Shown here piece by piece: positions 8,940 through 18,515 of a DNA stretch of 64,000 nucleotides; positions within the stretch are counted from its first letter, which is position 1; every line of letters begins with the position of its first letter. Below the pieces are notes generated by a model. It made no database searches. It had not been told where the DNA came from and saw nothing but the letters and a program-made list of their open reading frames with translations. Position numbers and translations under genes: made by a program. The DNA is from Aliiroseovarius sp. S1339 (GTDB lineage: Bacteria; Pseudomonadota; Alphaproteobacteria; Rhodobacterales; Rhodobacteraceae), in contig NZ_JALPQG010000003.1 in NCBI RefSeq assembly GCF_023195695.1, positions 310,001-374,000 of the forward strand. The letters are read 5' to 3'.

Positions 8940-9460
8940 GCTGTCATTCCCGATTTGCGTCTCCAACCATCGGCTCGCATCTACCGCGATGCCTGCCCCA
9001 ACTTGCGTGTTGAAGTTTGGCGAATTCCCTCATGCCAGCAAGTTTTTTCTGTGCCGTGCATGTCGAGGCGTGATGAAGCAGCGCACCGCTAATCAACCAG
9101 AAGACGGCGGTTTGGTGAAAAAGAGTTGATTGGCAAAGTGTTGACAGAAGCAGCTATGGCGCATGACACTTGGCTGATCATCTCAGCGCTGCATGTCATG
9201 GAAAACGATTCTTTCTTGATTGATGATCCACCTGCGCGCCGAGGTTGGCACTCCAAATATGGGGTGCAGAAGTGGGGGTAAACAGATATTCCAAGAGTTT
9301 CTTGCGGGGGAACTGTCTGCCGCCAGAACCGTGCCAATGGCCGTGGTTGCAAACTGGACTGATCAGGCGCTATCAGCTGGCGCTATTTCGGGTCGGGATA
9401 ATGACAAACACTGTGAGCACAAAACAAAAAAACAGAAAATAAATCCAACGGGAGAATAAC
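8940..9460. other. Intergenic region between the sulfatase and polyamine-transporter genes
   Basis: About 520 bases without a convincing gene. It separates two divergent transcription units and is less GC-rich than its surroundings. It contains a TTGACA at 9141-9146 and a nested inverted repeat at 9162-9200, described separately. The short frames in it lack ribosome sites and recognisable motifs. Confidence 0.7.
9162..9200. promoter_or_regulatory. Nested inverted repeat upstream of the polyamine-type ABC operon
   Basis: The outer arms CATGACA (9162-9168) and TGTCATG (9194-9200) are perfectly complementary, and inside them GCTGA (9173-9177) and TCAGC (9183-9187) form a second perfect pair. 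A TTGACA hexamer ends 15 bases upstream. This could be an operator for a dimeric repressor or a transcript hairpin. No known consensus was recognised. Confidence 0.4.
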
Positions 9461-10594
9461 ATGACAACTGATACCAAATTCAGCCGCCGGTCTGTGCTGA
9501 AGGGGGCGACCACTATGGGCGCTGCCGCCCTTGCCTCGCCGCTTTATGTGAAAAGCGCACTGGCGTCGTCGGGTGAGGTCAACATCCTGATGTGGTCGGA
9601 TTATCTGCCGCCCGAGTTTATCGCGGGCTTTGAAGCGGAAACCGGCATCAAGGTAAATTATACCGGGATCGGATCCAACGAAGAAATCATCAACAAGATG
9701 AAGGCGACTAAGGGTCAGGGCTTCGATATCATCTCGCCGACGAATAACCGGTCGCTTCAGTGGGGGCCGCTTGAGCTTCTGCAACCGTTCGACCTGGCAA
9801 AGGTCAATGTCGACGCAGTGAACCCTGCAATGGCCAAAATCGGCACGGACGCATGGAACTTCGGGGATGCAGGCGCCCATTGGCTGCCGCATATCTGGGG
9901 CACCGAGGGCATCGCATATCGCACCGATTTGTGGCTGCCTGCTGGTGATGCGCCAAGCTACGGCGACGTATGGTCGGAAGAAAACGCTGGCAAGACCATG
10001 GGCCGCGCGCATTCGATGATGCTGGGTGCTGGCCTGTATATGGAAGCCTCGGGCGAGATGGAGCCGGGCTCGATCTGGTCGGCTTATGAAGACGAAGAAA
10101 CCATGCGCAAGGTTTGGGGTCAGGTCACCGATTGGTGCGTTGCTCGCAAGGACCGCATCAAGCTGATCTGGAACGACGCCGACACGCAGAAAAACGGCCT
10201 TCTGAACGAAGGTGTCGTGGTTGGTCAAACATGGGACGGCCCGCCGCTGGCGTTGAAATCTGCGGGTGAACCTGTGCATTATCAAGCGCCGGTCGAAGGT
10301 GCGATGGCATGGGTTGACGGCATGTCGATGCCGGTCGGTGCCGAGAACATGGACCAGATCTATGCCTTCATTGAGTATGCCTATCGTCAGGAGCCTGCGG
10401 GCGTTGCGATTGACAGCCATGGCTATAACTCGCCCGTTCTTGGGGCGGACACCTATTCGGGTGACACCTACAAGAAAAACTTCTCGGAAGCCTATCCGGG
10501 TGAAAGCCTGGCCAACCTGAACCCATGGCCTGCCGAAGCACCTTGGTATGCCGATGTGCGGACCGAGTTCGTCAACAAGTTCAAGAGCGCCTGA
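9461..10594 (+). CDS. ABC transporter substrate-binding protein, spermidine/putrescine (PotD/PotF) type, Tat-exported
   Basis: A 377-residue periplasmic receptor. The N-terminus has a twin-arginine motif (FSRRSVLKG) followed by a short hydrophobic stretch and an Ala-rich cleavage region near residue 35 (SALA), so export is probably by the Tat pathway in folded form. The mature start (VNILMWSDYLPPEFIAGFEAETGIKV) is typical of the polyamine-binding group of solute receptors. A GGGAG ribosome site precedes the ATG. It heads an operon with an ATPase and two permeases. The exact ligand (putrescine, spermidine or another amine) is not determined by the sequence. Confidence 0.88.
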   Translation: MTTDTKFSRRSVLKGATTMGAAALASPLYVKSALASSGEVNILMWSDYLPPEFIAGFEAETGIKVNYTGIGSNEEIINKMKATKGQGFDIISPTNNRSLQWGPLELLQPFDLAKVNVDAVNPAMAKIGTDAWNFGDAGAHWLPHIWGTEGIAYRTDLWLPAGDAPSYGDVWSEENAGKTMGRAHSMMLGAGLYMEASGEMEPGSIWSAYEDEETMRKVWGQVTDWCVARKDRIKLIWNDADTQKNGLLNEGVVVGQTWDGPPLALKSAGEPVHYQAPVEGAMAWVDGMSMPVGAENMDQIYAFIEYAYRQEPAGVAIDSHGYNSPVLGADTYSGDTYKKNFSEAYPGESLANLNPWPAEAPWYADVRTEFVNKFKSA

Positions 10595-10607
10595 TCGCCT
10601 TGAAACA

Positions 10608-10637
10608 GCGTTCCCCTGCCTGTGGGCGGGGGAGCGT
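10608..10637 (+). other. Stem-loop between the binding-protein and ATPase genes
   Basis: A 13-bp stem (10608-10620 with 10625-10637, allowing G-U pairs) closes a four-base loop immediately after the binding-protein stop. There is no T-run, so it looks like an RNA-processing or 3'-stabilising element, or a leaky terminator, raising binding-protein mRNA relative to the membrane genes. The function is inferred from position. Confidence 0.55.
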
Positions 10638-10718
10638 CACACATCAGACTGAAACGTTGAACACGGAGCCGCGCCCCGCAAGAAGGGTGTGACCAATCCG
10701 TGCATGGGGAGAAGCCAT

Positions 10719-11831
10719 ATGAGTGCCGGAGTAGGCGTCGATCTCGAAAATCTGTGGATCCGCTTTGGGGATTTCGTCGCCGTGCGCGACGCGAATGTGC
10801 ACATCAAGGGGGGCGATTTCTTTTCGTTCCTTGGGCCGTCGGGCTGTGGCAAGACCACCATCCTGCGCGCTGTGTCCGGGTTTCTTGAACCCAGCGAAGG
10901 CAATGTGCTGATTGGCGGCAACAACATGAAGGGCATCGGGCCGAACAAGCGCCCGACGGCTTTGATCTTCCAGAACCTTGCCCTGTTCCCGCTGATGAAG
11001 GTGTGGGAGAATATCTCGTTCTCGATGGAAATTGCGGGCGCGTCTGCCAAGGAACGTCGCAAGCGTGCCGATGAATTGCTGGACATGATTGCCCTGTCTG
11101 ACCAAGGTGACAAACTGCCCAGCGAGCTTTCCGGCGGCCAACGTCAACGCGTGGCGATTGCCCGCGCACTGTGTGCTGAACCCGATGTATTGCTGCTGGA
11201 CGAACCATTGTCCGCGCTTGATCTGAAGCTGCGCCAACACATGCGCACCGAACTGCGCGAAATTCAAAAGCGGGTGGGCATCACTTTCATCTACATCACT
11301 CACGACCAAGGCGAGGCGCTGACCATGTCAGACGACATCGCCGTGATGCGGGCTGGCGTGATCGACCAAATCGGCGACGGCAAGTCGATTTACAACGACC
11401 CGGCCACCGCCTTTGCGGCCTCTTTTGTCGGCGAGAATAACGTATTCCGTGGCACGGTGCTTGAGGTCAATGGCAACGAAGCGTTGATCCGCACCAACCG
11501 CTCGGGCGACCTGCGCTCGCGCATTTCGACTGCGAATTTGGGCAAGATGAATGTGGGCGATGACGCGATGATGTTCATCCGTCCCGAAGCGCTGGACCTT
11601 GCCCCGACAGGGACCAAGGGTGAAAACTTCGTCACCGCGCAAGTGACCCATGAAGAATTCGAGGGCAACACCTTCAACATCTTCATGGAAGGTGACGGCG
11701 GCAAGGAAATCAAAGTCGCGATCCCCAATCACGGTCAATCCTTCGACGATCACACCGGGCAAGCCATGACGCTGGAATACGAGGTCGACAACGCTGTTGC
11801 CGTCCCCGCCGGCGAACTGGCCGCGGAATAG
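10719..11831 (+). CDS. ABC transporter ATP-binding protein, PotA-type
   Basis: A 370-residue ATPase driving the amine transporter. Walker A is GPSGCGKTT, the signature is LSGGQRQRVAIARAL, Walker B is VLLLDEPLSALD and the H-loop is ITHDQ. The C-terminal third (about residues 250-370) is the TOBE regulatory domain found in PotA/MalK-type ATPases, with FIRPEAL-type residues. The ATG at 10719 was chosen because GGGGAGAAG lies 7 bases upstream; two earlier in-frame ATGs have no such site. The next gene begins 12 bases downstream. Confidence 0.92.
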   Translation: MSAGVGVDLENLWIRFGDFVAVRDANVHIKGGDFFSFLGPSGCGKTTILRAVSGFLEPSEGNVLIGGNNMKGIGPNKRPTALIFQNLALFPLMKVWENISFSMEIAGASAKERRKRADELLDMIALSDQGDKLPSELSGGQRQRVAIARALCAEPDVLLLDEPLSALDLKLRQHMRTELREIQKRVGITFIYITHDQGEALTMSDDIAVMRAGVIDQIGDGKSIYNDPATAFAASFVGENNVFRGTVLEVNGNEALIRTNRSGDLRSRISTANLGKMNVGDDAMMFIRPEALDLAPTGTKGENFVTAQVTHEEFEGNTFNIFMEGDGGKEIKVAIPNHGQSFDDHTGQAMTLEYEVDNAVAVPAGELAAE

Positions 11832-11843
11832 GGAGCGTCAGTC

Positions 11844-12764
11844 ATGCCGAGTTTCCTGAAAGACTTCTTCAATCGGAACGGCACGTTGATGGGGTCGTTG
11901 ATGCTGGGTCTGGTCCTGTTCTGGACCGTCGGTCTGATCATCCTGCCGCAACTGTCGATGCTCGATTTCTCGTTCCGTCCGAACCTGCCCCCGCCTGAAA
12001 TTGGTGGGCCAAAGGATGTCTATACGCTTGAGAACTACAAGTATCTGGTCTTCGGACCGGAAGGGGGTAGTCAGGATTACAACGCAGTCGACCTGAAGGT
12101 CTTTTTCCGCACTCTGGTCGCCGCTGTCTGCGTGACCATCTTCAACCTGATCCTGTGTTATCCGATCGCGTATTATCTGGGCCAGACCAAGGGCAATCAC
12201 ATCCGTATCCTCGCCCTGATGCTGATTATCCCCTATTGGATCAACGAAATTTTGCGCGCCTTTGCGCTGCGGATCATCTTTGGCGAAAGCGGGGTGCTGA
12301 ACACTATTCTGGTCGGCTCCGGGATATTCGACACGCCGTTTGACTTCATCCGCAACGATATTGCGCTCTATGCCGGTCTTGGATACGCCTATATCCTGCT
12401 GATGATCTTCCCGATCTACAACGTGATCGAAAGCCTTGATCACAACCAGATCGAGGCCGCGCGCGACCTTGGCGCCCCTTGGTGGCGCATTCACAAACGC
12501 GTTGTGATCCCTTATGCCAAGCCCGGCATCAGTTCGGGCTGCACGATGGTCTTCATGCTGTCTGCCGGGGCACTGGCCGCGCCGCAGATCCTTGGCGGGC
12601 CATCCAGTCTGTGGTTCACCCAGCTGATTTACCAGCAGTTCAATGACAATAGCGACTGGCCACAAGGCGCGGCCTATGCGGTAGTGCTTCTGGTGACCTG
12701 TATCCTTCTGGTCCTTGCGGTCATGCGGCTGTTCAAGGTGAACATGGGGGATATCGGCAAATGA
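11844..12764 (+). CDS. ABC transporter permease, PotB-type
   Basis: A 306-residue inner-membrane permease with about six helices. The cytoplasmic coupling motif (EAARDLGAPWWRIHKRVVIPYAKPGI) matches the EAA loop of polyamine-type importers. It follows the ATPase closely and overlaps the second permease by 4 bases, so the two membrane subunits are made together. Size is normal for PotB with a slightly longer first periplasmic loop. Confidence 0.9.
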   Translation: MPSFLKDFFNRNGTLMGSLMLGLVLFWTVGLIILPQLSMLDFSFRPNLPPPEIGGPKDVYTLENYKYLVFGPEGGSQDYNAVDLKVFFRTLVAAVCVTIFNLILCYPIAYYLGQTKGNHIRILALMLIIPYWINEILRAFALRIIFGESGVLNTILVGSGIFDTPFDFIRNDIALYAGLGYAYILLMIFPIYNVIESLDHNQIEAARDLGAPWWRIHKRVVIPYAKPGISSGCTMVFMLSAGALAAPQILGGPSSLWFTQLIYQQFNDNSDWPQGAAYAVVLLVTCILLVLAVMRLFKVNMGDIGK

Positions 12765-14026
12765 ACAATTCCATTATCCGTATCTCGATCTGGGTCTATC
12801 TGGCGATCTTCTTTATCTATCTGCTGGGCCCGCTCGTGATCATGTCGATCACCGCGTTCAACTCGCCCAGCTTTCCGCGCGCCACCCCTTGGGAATGCTT
12901 GACCTTCGAATGGTTCTCGGCCCTGTTTCAGGACGAGCGCATCCTGAACGGCATCAAGAACTCGATCCTTGTTGGGATCGGCACGATCATCCTGTCGGTG
13001 TCGATGGGTCTGGCCGGCGCGCTGATGCTAACGCAAATCTGGCCCAAACTGCGCGCGACCTATTATACGATCATCATCGCGCCGATCCTGATCCCCGGCG
13101 TGGTGCTTGGTATCTCGACACTGGTGTTCTGGGACCGCATCAACCGGATGCTGGGTCTGGGGGCGGATAGCTTCCTGTCAAATGGCCTGTTTCTGACCAT
13201 CATCGGTCAGTCCACCTTCATCGCCAGCTATTGCATGTTGGTCCTGGTGGCGCGTCTGCAACGCTATGACCTGGCCCTGACCGAAGCCGCATTGGATTTG
13301 GGCGCAACCCATGCCCAAGCATTTCGCAAGATCCTTCTGCCCTTCATGCGTCCGGCGCTGGCATCGGCGGCGGTGCTGGCGTTTCTGGCCTCGTTCGAGA
13401 ACTACAACACCACCACATTCACCTTCGGCGAATACCCGACGCTGACGATCGAACTGGCGCAGAAAGTGCGCTATGGCATTACGCCTGCGATCTCGGCTTT
13501 GGCGTTCATGATCGTTGTGCTGACCGTCTTTGCGGCCCTGTTCAACGAGGCCAACATCAAGCGCAAGGAGGTCATCGCCAAAGCGCGAAAAGAAGGTGCG
13601 ACGGTTGGCGATGTGACCGGCGGCGTCAAACTGCCCGGTTTCTTCACCGGTAATGCAGCCGCCGTCACGTTGGTGGTCTTTGCTGTCGCGACCATCGCGG
13701 TGATCGGCACCGCGACGGTTTATAGCCCGAAGCAGTGTATCGCTGATCTGCAAGAACAGAAGCGTTTGGAAACCAGTCAGCGCATTCAGGAACTGCGTGA
13801 TCAACGTGCTAAGGATGCCGCAGAGAAGGCAGCAGCCGAAGGCAAAAGCGAGGGGGCAGTGACAGCGCCCAAGCCGTCGAACAACTCAGGCTTTGGCGGT
13901 GTGTTTGCGCCGGGAACTTTGCAGAACGAAGAAGAAAGCTCGGCACCTGCAGATGCTGCCCCGTCTAACAATTCCGGGTTCGGAGGCGTGTTCAACCCGG
14001 ACAACATAGGAAGTGGTGGCGAGTAA
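12761..14026 (+). CDS. ABC transporter permease, PotC-type, with long C-terminal extension
   Basis: A 421-residue protein, whereas PotC permeases are usually about 260-290 residues. Residues 1 to about 270 form a normal six-helix permease with an EAA loop (TEAALDLGATHAQAFRKILLPF). The remainder contains an extra hydrophobic helix (AAAVTLVVFAVATIAVIGTA, about residues 301-320), a charged coiled-coil-like segment (about 330-365) and two copies of SNNSGFGGVF at residues 373-382 and 402-411. The extension is in frame with good coding character and ends at a strong terminator, so it is unlikely to be an artefact. What it binds is unknown. Confidence 0.88.
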   Translation: MNNSIIRISIWVYLAIFFIYLLGPLVIMSITAFNSPSFPRATPWECLTFEWFSALFQDERILNGIKNSILVGIGTIILSVSMGLAGALMLTQIWPKLRATYYTIIIAPILIPGVVLGISTLVFWDRINRMLGLGADSFLSNGLFLTIIGQSTFIASYCMLVLVARLQRYDLALTEAALDLGATHAQAFRKILLPFMRPALASAAVLAFLASFENYNTTTFTFGEYPTLTIELAQKVRYGITPAISALAFMIVVLTVFAALFNEANIKRKEVIAKARKEGATVGDVTGGVKLPGFFTGNAAAVTLVVFAVATIAVIGTATVYSPKQCIADLQEQKRLETSQRIQELRDQRAKDAAEKAAAEGKSEGAVTAPKPSNNSGFGGVFAPGTLQNEEESSAPADAAPSNNSGFGGVFNPDNIGSGGE

Positions 14027-14072
14027 CAGCACCATTCCGCAACGCGTGAAAACGGTAAGGCCTGATTGCCGC

Positions 14073-14120
14073 GATCATAATGCGCCCCTTGGCTATGACC
14101 CCAAGGGGCGCATTGTGATC
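14073..14120. terminator. Strong inverted repeat between convergent genes, probable bidirectional terminator
   Basis: A 20-bp arm at 14073-14092 pairs with 14101-14120 with a single imperfect pair, around an 8-base loop. It lies between the polyamine permease (plus strand) and the RTX protease (minus strand), where a terminator for both is expected. Neither side has a long T-run, so termination efficiency is inferred. Confidence 0.7.
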
Positions 14121-14166
14121 ATTTGTACGCGGTATTGCAGGATTTGCGCGCGGCGCGACGGGCAAA

Positions 14167-16125
14167 TCAGAAGAAAAAGATATCATCGACCAATGCGTTG
14201 GGGTCTGTGAGGCCCAAAAGCGTCAGCGTATCGCCATTGTCGAAGGTTATGGTGGTATTGTTGCCATTGCTGACCGCGTTGGATGCAAGGAAACTCGCAA
14301 CATTCGACGTTGATACCAGTGAGCTGTCGATCTCTAGCAAATCGCCTTGTGCATCCGAGAAATCCCAGATGACGTCGTCACCGTCATTGAAGATGAACGT
14401 GTCGCCGCCCGGTCCACCGATCAGGACATCGTGCCCCAATCCACCATTGAGACGGTCCCCCGACGCTTCGCCGTTTAAGCGGTCGTTGCCGGCACCACCT
14501 CTCAGCACGTCCCTCCCGTTGCCGCCCGCCATCAGGTCATCGCCATCCCCACCCGAGATCAGGTCGTTTCCTGAGTTGCCAATCAGCGCATCGTTTCCGT
14601 CGTCGCCGTAAATTCTGTCGGCCCCGCCGCCGCCCGAAATGAGATCTCGATCGGCTCCGCCGTATATCGTGTCGATACCATGCTCACCATAAATCCTGTC
14701 GGCGCCTGCATCTCCGCGCAGGGTGTCATTGTCAAAGCCACCGAGGATCTTGTCATCACCTTCCCCACCGTGAATGACGTCATGTCCGCGCTCTCCAAGC
14801 AGGGCGTCATTGCCGTCGCCCCCATAGATCGTGTCGGACCCATTGCCGCCGCGAATGATATCCCAGCCGGTGTCGCCGAAAATGGTGTCTACATCGTGTT
14901 GGCCATAAATCGCGTCTGACCCGGCACCGCCGCGGAGTTCATCAATCCCGAAGCCCCCATAGATTTTGTCTTTGCCGTCGCCGCCTTGCACGACGTCATT
15001 GCCCTGTTCGCCGAACAGCGCGTCGTTCCCGTCTTGACCATAGATTGTGTCGGATCCGTTGCCGCCTTTGATGACATCCCAACCCTGATCGCCAAAAAGC
15101 CTATCCGCGCCATGAAGCCCAAAGATGCTGTCTGACCCGGCACCGCCCATGAGCTGGTTTGCAAAGGCATTCCCAATGATCTTGTCGGCGCCGGACCCGC
15201 CGGTTGCATTTTCGATGAATGTGGCACGCTCAATATGTACATTGTTGGCTTTGCCGTAGACGCTTGAAAAATATCCTGGCCTCAAATCGATATTCTGATT
15301 CTTGCCGGTGTTCGAAAAGTCCACCGTATCAATGCCGCCCTGGTCGTAAATCGTCATAGTCATCGCAGGCAGCAGGGACGAGAACTCTGAAGCCGGACCT
15401 TCGGCGTTAGAATCGCGACCCCAGATCGTGTTGCCAGTATTGACCCTGTCGCTGCCCGATGGCTGCCCATAGAGCCTGTGCATCGCAATGATATCTGCGG
15501 CCATTGGTGTCAGGACATAGGCATGCGAGGCATTGACGTTCGGGTTTTCCGTTTGCGAAAAGTAGGACATCACGCTCATTTGCCAACTGTCATTGGCAAA
15601 TTTGGCATCCTGCGGAAATGTCGCCGAGCCGTTGTAGTTTCCCGCATGCCCCAGCCCAAGTGCATGACCAATCTCATGCAAATAGGTTTGGTAGCTATAG
15701 CTATTCAGGTTGTAGTCGTCGCCACTGATCCACCAGCTGGGAATGTTTACGTCTGCCCGGACGATGTCATTGGATCCATTGATATAGGTGACAGCATAAG
15801 CGCCCGACGTATCGCTTTGCGCAAACCGTATGTCGGCGAAACTGCTATTGCTGGCGACAAACGCGATACCCGTAACGGCTGACCAGGCATCAAGCGCTTT
15901 TTCAGCGAACCACTTGCCAGAGTTGGAAATCCCGTTGGTGTTGTAATACAGCGTTCGGCTGGCGTTCAGGTCGAACGAAACCCCTTGAGGCTGGCCAAAG
16001 TGCTTCGCGAACCCATGTGTAAGTTGAACTGAAAAGTCACCGGGCGATACACGGGGCAAAGCATATTGTATCTGCTGGCCACCTGCCGAACCGCCCCCAA
16101 AACCTAGAAACCCTGTATTCTGCAT
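14167..16125 (-). CDS. Serralysin-like RTX metalloprotease (M10 family with hemolysin-type calcium repeats)
   Basis: A 652-residue secreted protease. Residues about 40-220 form the catalytic domain with the zinc motif HEIGHALGLGH at 150-160 and a Met-turn (SVMSY, 184-188), defining a serralysin-type metzincin. Residues about 309-580 are RTX nonapeptides (GGxGxDxxx) that fold as a calcium-bound parallel beta-roll, and a C-terminal region ends in DDIFFF, resembling type I secretion signals. No N-terminal signal peptide is present, consistent with type I export, but no ABC/HlyD exporter genes are in the window. The RTX part has a 72-residue higher-order period (GGNGSDTIY at 354 and 426). Confidence 0.92.
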   Translation of the reverse strand: MQNTGFLGFGGGSAGGQQIQYALPRVSPGDFSVQLTHGFAKHFGQPQGVSFDLNASRTLYYNTNGISNSGKWFAEKALDAWSAVTGIAFVASNSSFADIRFAQSDTSGAYAVTYINGSNDIVRADVNIPSWWISGDDYNLNSYSYQTYLHEIGHALGLGHAGNYNGSATFPQDAKFANDSWQMSVMSYFSQTENPNVNASHAYVLTPMAADIIAMHRLYGQPSGSDRVNTGNTIWGRDSNAEGPASEFSSLLPAMTMTIYDQGGIDTVDFSNTGKNQNIDLRPGYFSSVYGKANNVHIERATFIENATGGSGADKIIGNAFANQLMGGAGSDSIFGLHGADRLFGDQGWDVIKGGNGSDTIYGQDGNDALFGEQGNDVVQGGDGKDKIYGGFGIDELRGGAGSDAIYGQHDVDTIFGDTGWDIIRGGNGSDTIYGGDGNDALLGERGHDVIHGGEGDDKILGGFDNDTLRGDAGADRIYGEHGIDTIYGGADRDLISGGGGADRIYGDDGNDALIGNSGNDLISGGDGDDLMAGGNGRDVLRGGAGNDRLNGEASGDRLNGGLGHDVLIGGPGGDTFIFNDGDDVIWDFSDAQGDLLEIDSSLVSTSNVASFLASNAVSNGNNTTITFDNGDTLTLLGLTDPNALVDDIFFF

Positions 16126-16273
16126 CGCCTACTAACCCTTTTTTAAAATGCGCGGTTCTCTTTTGGTATCCAATTGGCACGACAATAAGGCAATTCTTGG
16201 TAATGGTGCAAATAAGTTAATGAAGATTGATTTTCTGGATCGAAGTCACACAACGCCATGAAATCGAAAGAAA

Positions 16274-16301
16274 AAAGCCCCGGCGTTTCCACCGGGGCTT
16301 T
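16274..16301 (-). terminator. Rho-independent terminator of pnp
   Basis: A 10-bp perfect stem (16274-16283 with 16292-16301) and an 8-base loop, followed on the minus strand by a T-rich tract, lies 22 bases past the pnp stop codon. It is a textbook intrinsic terminator. Confidence 0.9.
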
Positions 16302-16323
16302 CCAATTTCAAACGATCAGCGAC

Positions 16324-18471
16324 TTATGCGTCTTCGTCTTTTTTCTTCTGCTCAGGAGCGATCTCTTCGCCGGTTTCCTGATCGACGATTTTCATCGACA
16401 GGCGCACCTTGCCGCGATCGTCAAAGCCCAGAAGCTTGACTTTCACTTCCTGGCCTTCTTTCAGAACGTCCGAAGGGTGGTTCAGGCGGCGGTTTTCGAT
16501 CTGGCTGACATGCACAAGGCCGTCGCGCTTGCCGAAGAAGTTCACGAAGGCACCGAAATCGACGATCTTCACGACCTTACCGGTATAGATCGCGCCTTCT
16601 TCCGGCTCTGCCACGATCGCGTGGATCATGTCATAGGCCTTCTGGATGGCGTCGCCATTGGGCGATGCGATCTTGATCACGCCGTCGTCGTTGATGTCGA
16701 CCTTCGCGCCCGACACTTCCACGATCTCGCGGATGACCTTACCGCCCGAGCCGATCACTTCACGGATCTTGTCGGTGGGCACGTTCATCGTCTCGATGCG
16801 GGGTGCGTGAGCCGAAAACTCGGCGCGGCCAGCGGACAGGGCTTTGTTCATCTCTTCCAAGATATGCAGACGGCCTTGTTTGGCTTGCGCCAGGGCTTTC
16901 TCCATGATCTCGGGCGTGATGCCTGCAACCTTGATGTCCATCTGCAGCGACGTGATACCGTCTTCGGTGCCCGCCACTTTGAAGTCCATGTCGCCCAAGT
17001 GATCTTCGTCACCCAAGATGTCGGTCAGAACAGCGTAGGAACCGTCATCTTCCAGAATCAAGCCCATGGCCACACCGGCAACCGGTGCTTTCAGCGGCAC
17101 GGCCGCGTCCATCATGGACAGCGAACCACCACAGACCGACGCCATCGAGGACGAGCCGTTCGACTCGGTGATCTCGGAGACAACGCGGATGGTGTAGGGG
17201 AAGTCGGTGGCCGACGGCAGAACCGCCTGCAACGCACGCCAAGCCAGCTTGCCGTGACCGATTTCGCGACGACCGGTGAAGCCGAAGCGACCCACTTCGC
17301 CGACCGAATAGGGCGGGAAGTTATAGTGCAGCATGAAGTTCGACTTGTAGGTGCCGGTCAGCGCGTCGATCATTTGCTCGTCGTCGCCGGTGCCCAGAGT
17401 GGTCACGACCAGACCCTGTGTTTCACCGCGGGTGAACAGGGCTGAACCGTGCGTCCGGGGCAGAATACCTGCTTCCGATACGATCGGGCGCACGGTGTCC
17501 AGTGCGCGGCCATCGATACGCTTGCCGGTTTTCACCACGTCGCCACGCACAACCGAGCTTTCCAGCTTTTTCAGCGCGGAACCGAGGTTTTGGTCTTCCT
17601 GCTGCTCTTCGCTCAGGGATGCGATGATTTCGTCTTTGGCGGAAGACAGCGCCGCAACGCGTTCCTGCTTGTCGGTGTTGCCGTAAGCTGCGCGGATTTT
17701 GTCCTCGCCAGCCGCTTTCACAGCGGCGTAAAGGTCCGAATAGTCAGCAGGCTGATAGTCGAATGGCTCTTTCGCAGCAGCTTCGGCCAGATCAATGATC
17801 AAGTCGATGACCGGCTGAATTTGCTGGTGCGCAAAGTTCACGGCACCCAGCATTTCGGCCTCAGTCAGCTCGTAGGCTTCCGACTCAACCATCATCACGG
17901 CGTCTTTTGTGCCAGCAACTACAAGGTCCAGACGTTGGTCGGGATTGTTGCGCAGCTGATGCATGTCGTCGCAAGTCGGGTTCAGGATGTATTCGCCATC
18001 CTCATAACCCACGCGAGCTGCCGCAATCGGACCCATGAAGGGCGCGCCTGAAATGGTCAGCGCCGCCGAGGCCGCGATCATCGCCACGATGTCGGGATCG
18101 TTGACAAGGTCGTGGCTCAGCACGGTGCAGATCACCAGAACTTCGTTCTTGAAGCCGGGGACGAACAGCGGGCGGATCGGGCGGTCGATCAGACGCGATG
18201 TCAGCGTCTCTTTTTCCGTCGGGCGCGCTTCGCGTTTGAAGAAGCCACCGGGGATTTTACCGGCTGCATAGTATTTTTCATTATAGTGAACCGTCAGCGG
18301 GAAGAAGTCCTGACCGGGCTTCTGTTCCTTCGCGAAGGTTACGTTGGCCATAACCGAAGTTTCGCCCAAAGTGGCGATAACCGAGCCGTCAGCCTGACGG
18401 GCAACTTTGCCCGTTTCCAGAGTGAGGGTTTCTTCGCCCCACTCAATCGATTTTGTCGTTACGTCAAACAT
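16324..18471 (-). CDS. pnp: Polyribonucleotide nucleotidyltransferase (PNPase)
   Basis: A 715-residue 3'-5' phosphorolytic exoribonuclease, a component of the RNA degradosome. It has two RNase PH domains (first near residues 10-145, second about 325-540) separated by an alpha-helical linker, then a KH domain ([23 protein letters not shown]) and an S1 domain ([27 protein letters not shown]). Signature stretches include [22 protein letters not shown] and the active-site segment [19 protein letters not shown]. Length is normal. In most relatives pnp directly follows rpsO; here a hydroxylase gene lies between them. Confidence 0.98.
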   Translation of the reverse strand: MFDVTTKSIEWGEETLTLETGKVARQADGSVIATLGETSVMANVTFAKEQKPGQDFFPLTVHYNEKYYAAGKIPGGFFKREARPTEKETLTSRLIDRPIRPLFVPGFKNEVLVICTVLSHDLVNDPDIVAMIAASAALTISGAPFMGPIAAARVGYEDGEYILNPTCDDMHQLRNNPDQRLDLVVAGTKDAVMMVESEAYELTEAEMLGAVNFAHQQIQPVIDLIIDLAEAAAKEPFDYQPADYSDLYAAVKAAGEDKIRAAYGNTDKQERVAALSSAKDEIIASLSEEQQEDQNLGSALKKLESSVVRGDVVKTGKRIDGRALDTVRPIVSEAGILPRTHGSALFTRGETQGLVVTTLGTGDDEQMIDALTGTYKSNFMLHYNFPPYSVGEVGRFGFTGRREIGHGKLAWRALQAVLPSATDFPYTIRVVSEITESNGSSSMASVCGGSLSMMDAAVPLKAPVAGVAMGLILEDDGSYAVLTDILGDEDHLGDMDFKVAGTEDGITSLQMDIKVAGITPEIMEKALAQAKQGRLHILEEMNKALSAGRAEFSAHAPRIETMNVPTDKIREVIGSGGKVIREIVEVSGAKVDINDDGVIKIASPNGDAIQKAYDMIHAIVAEPEEGAIYTGKVVKIVDFGAFVNFFGKRDGLVHVSQIENRRLNHPSDVLKEGQEVKVKLLGFDDRGKVRLSMKIVDQETGEEIAPEQKKKDEDA

Positions 18472-18486
18472 TATGTTTTCCTAGTT

Positions 18487-18515
18487 GGAAGCACTCCCGG
18501 CCCTCCGGGTCTTCC
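18487..18515 (-). promoter_or_regulatory. Hairpin in the pnp 5' leader
   Basis: Upstream of the pnp start, GGAAG/CTTCC outer arms (18487-18491, 18511-18515) enclose a CCCGG/CCGGG stem (18496-18500, 18505-18509). A leader hairpin cut by RNase III is how pnp is autoregulated in enterobacteria. A similar role here is inference. Confidence 0.4.

Noticed and set aside
14310-15200. Regular DNA repetition inside the RTX protease gene resembling a repeat array
   Set aside because: It is coding repetition from GGxGxD nonapeptides in one open frame; there are no unique spacers or conserved palindromic repeats, so it is not a CRISPR.
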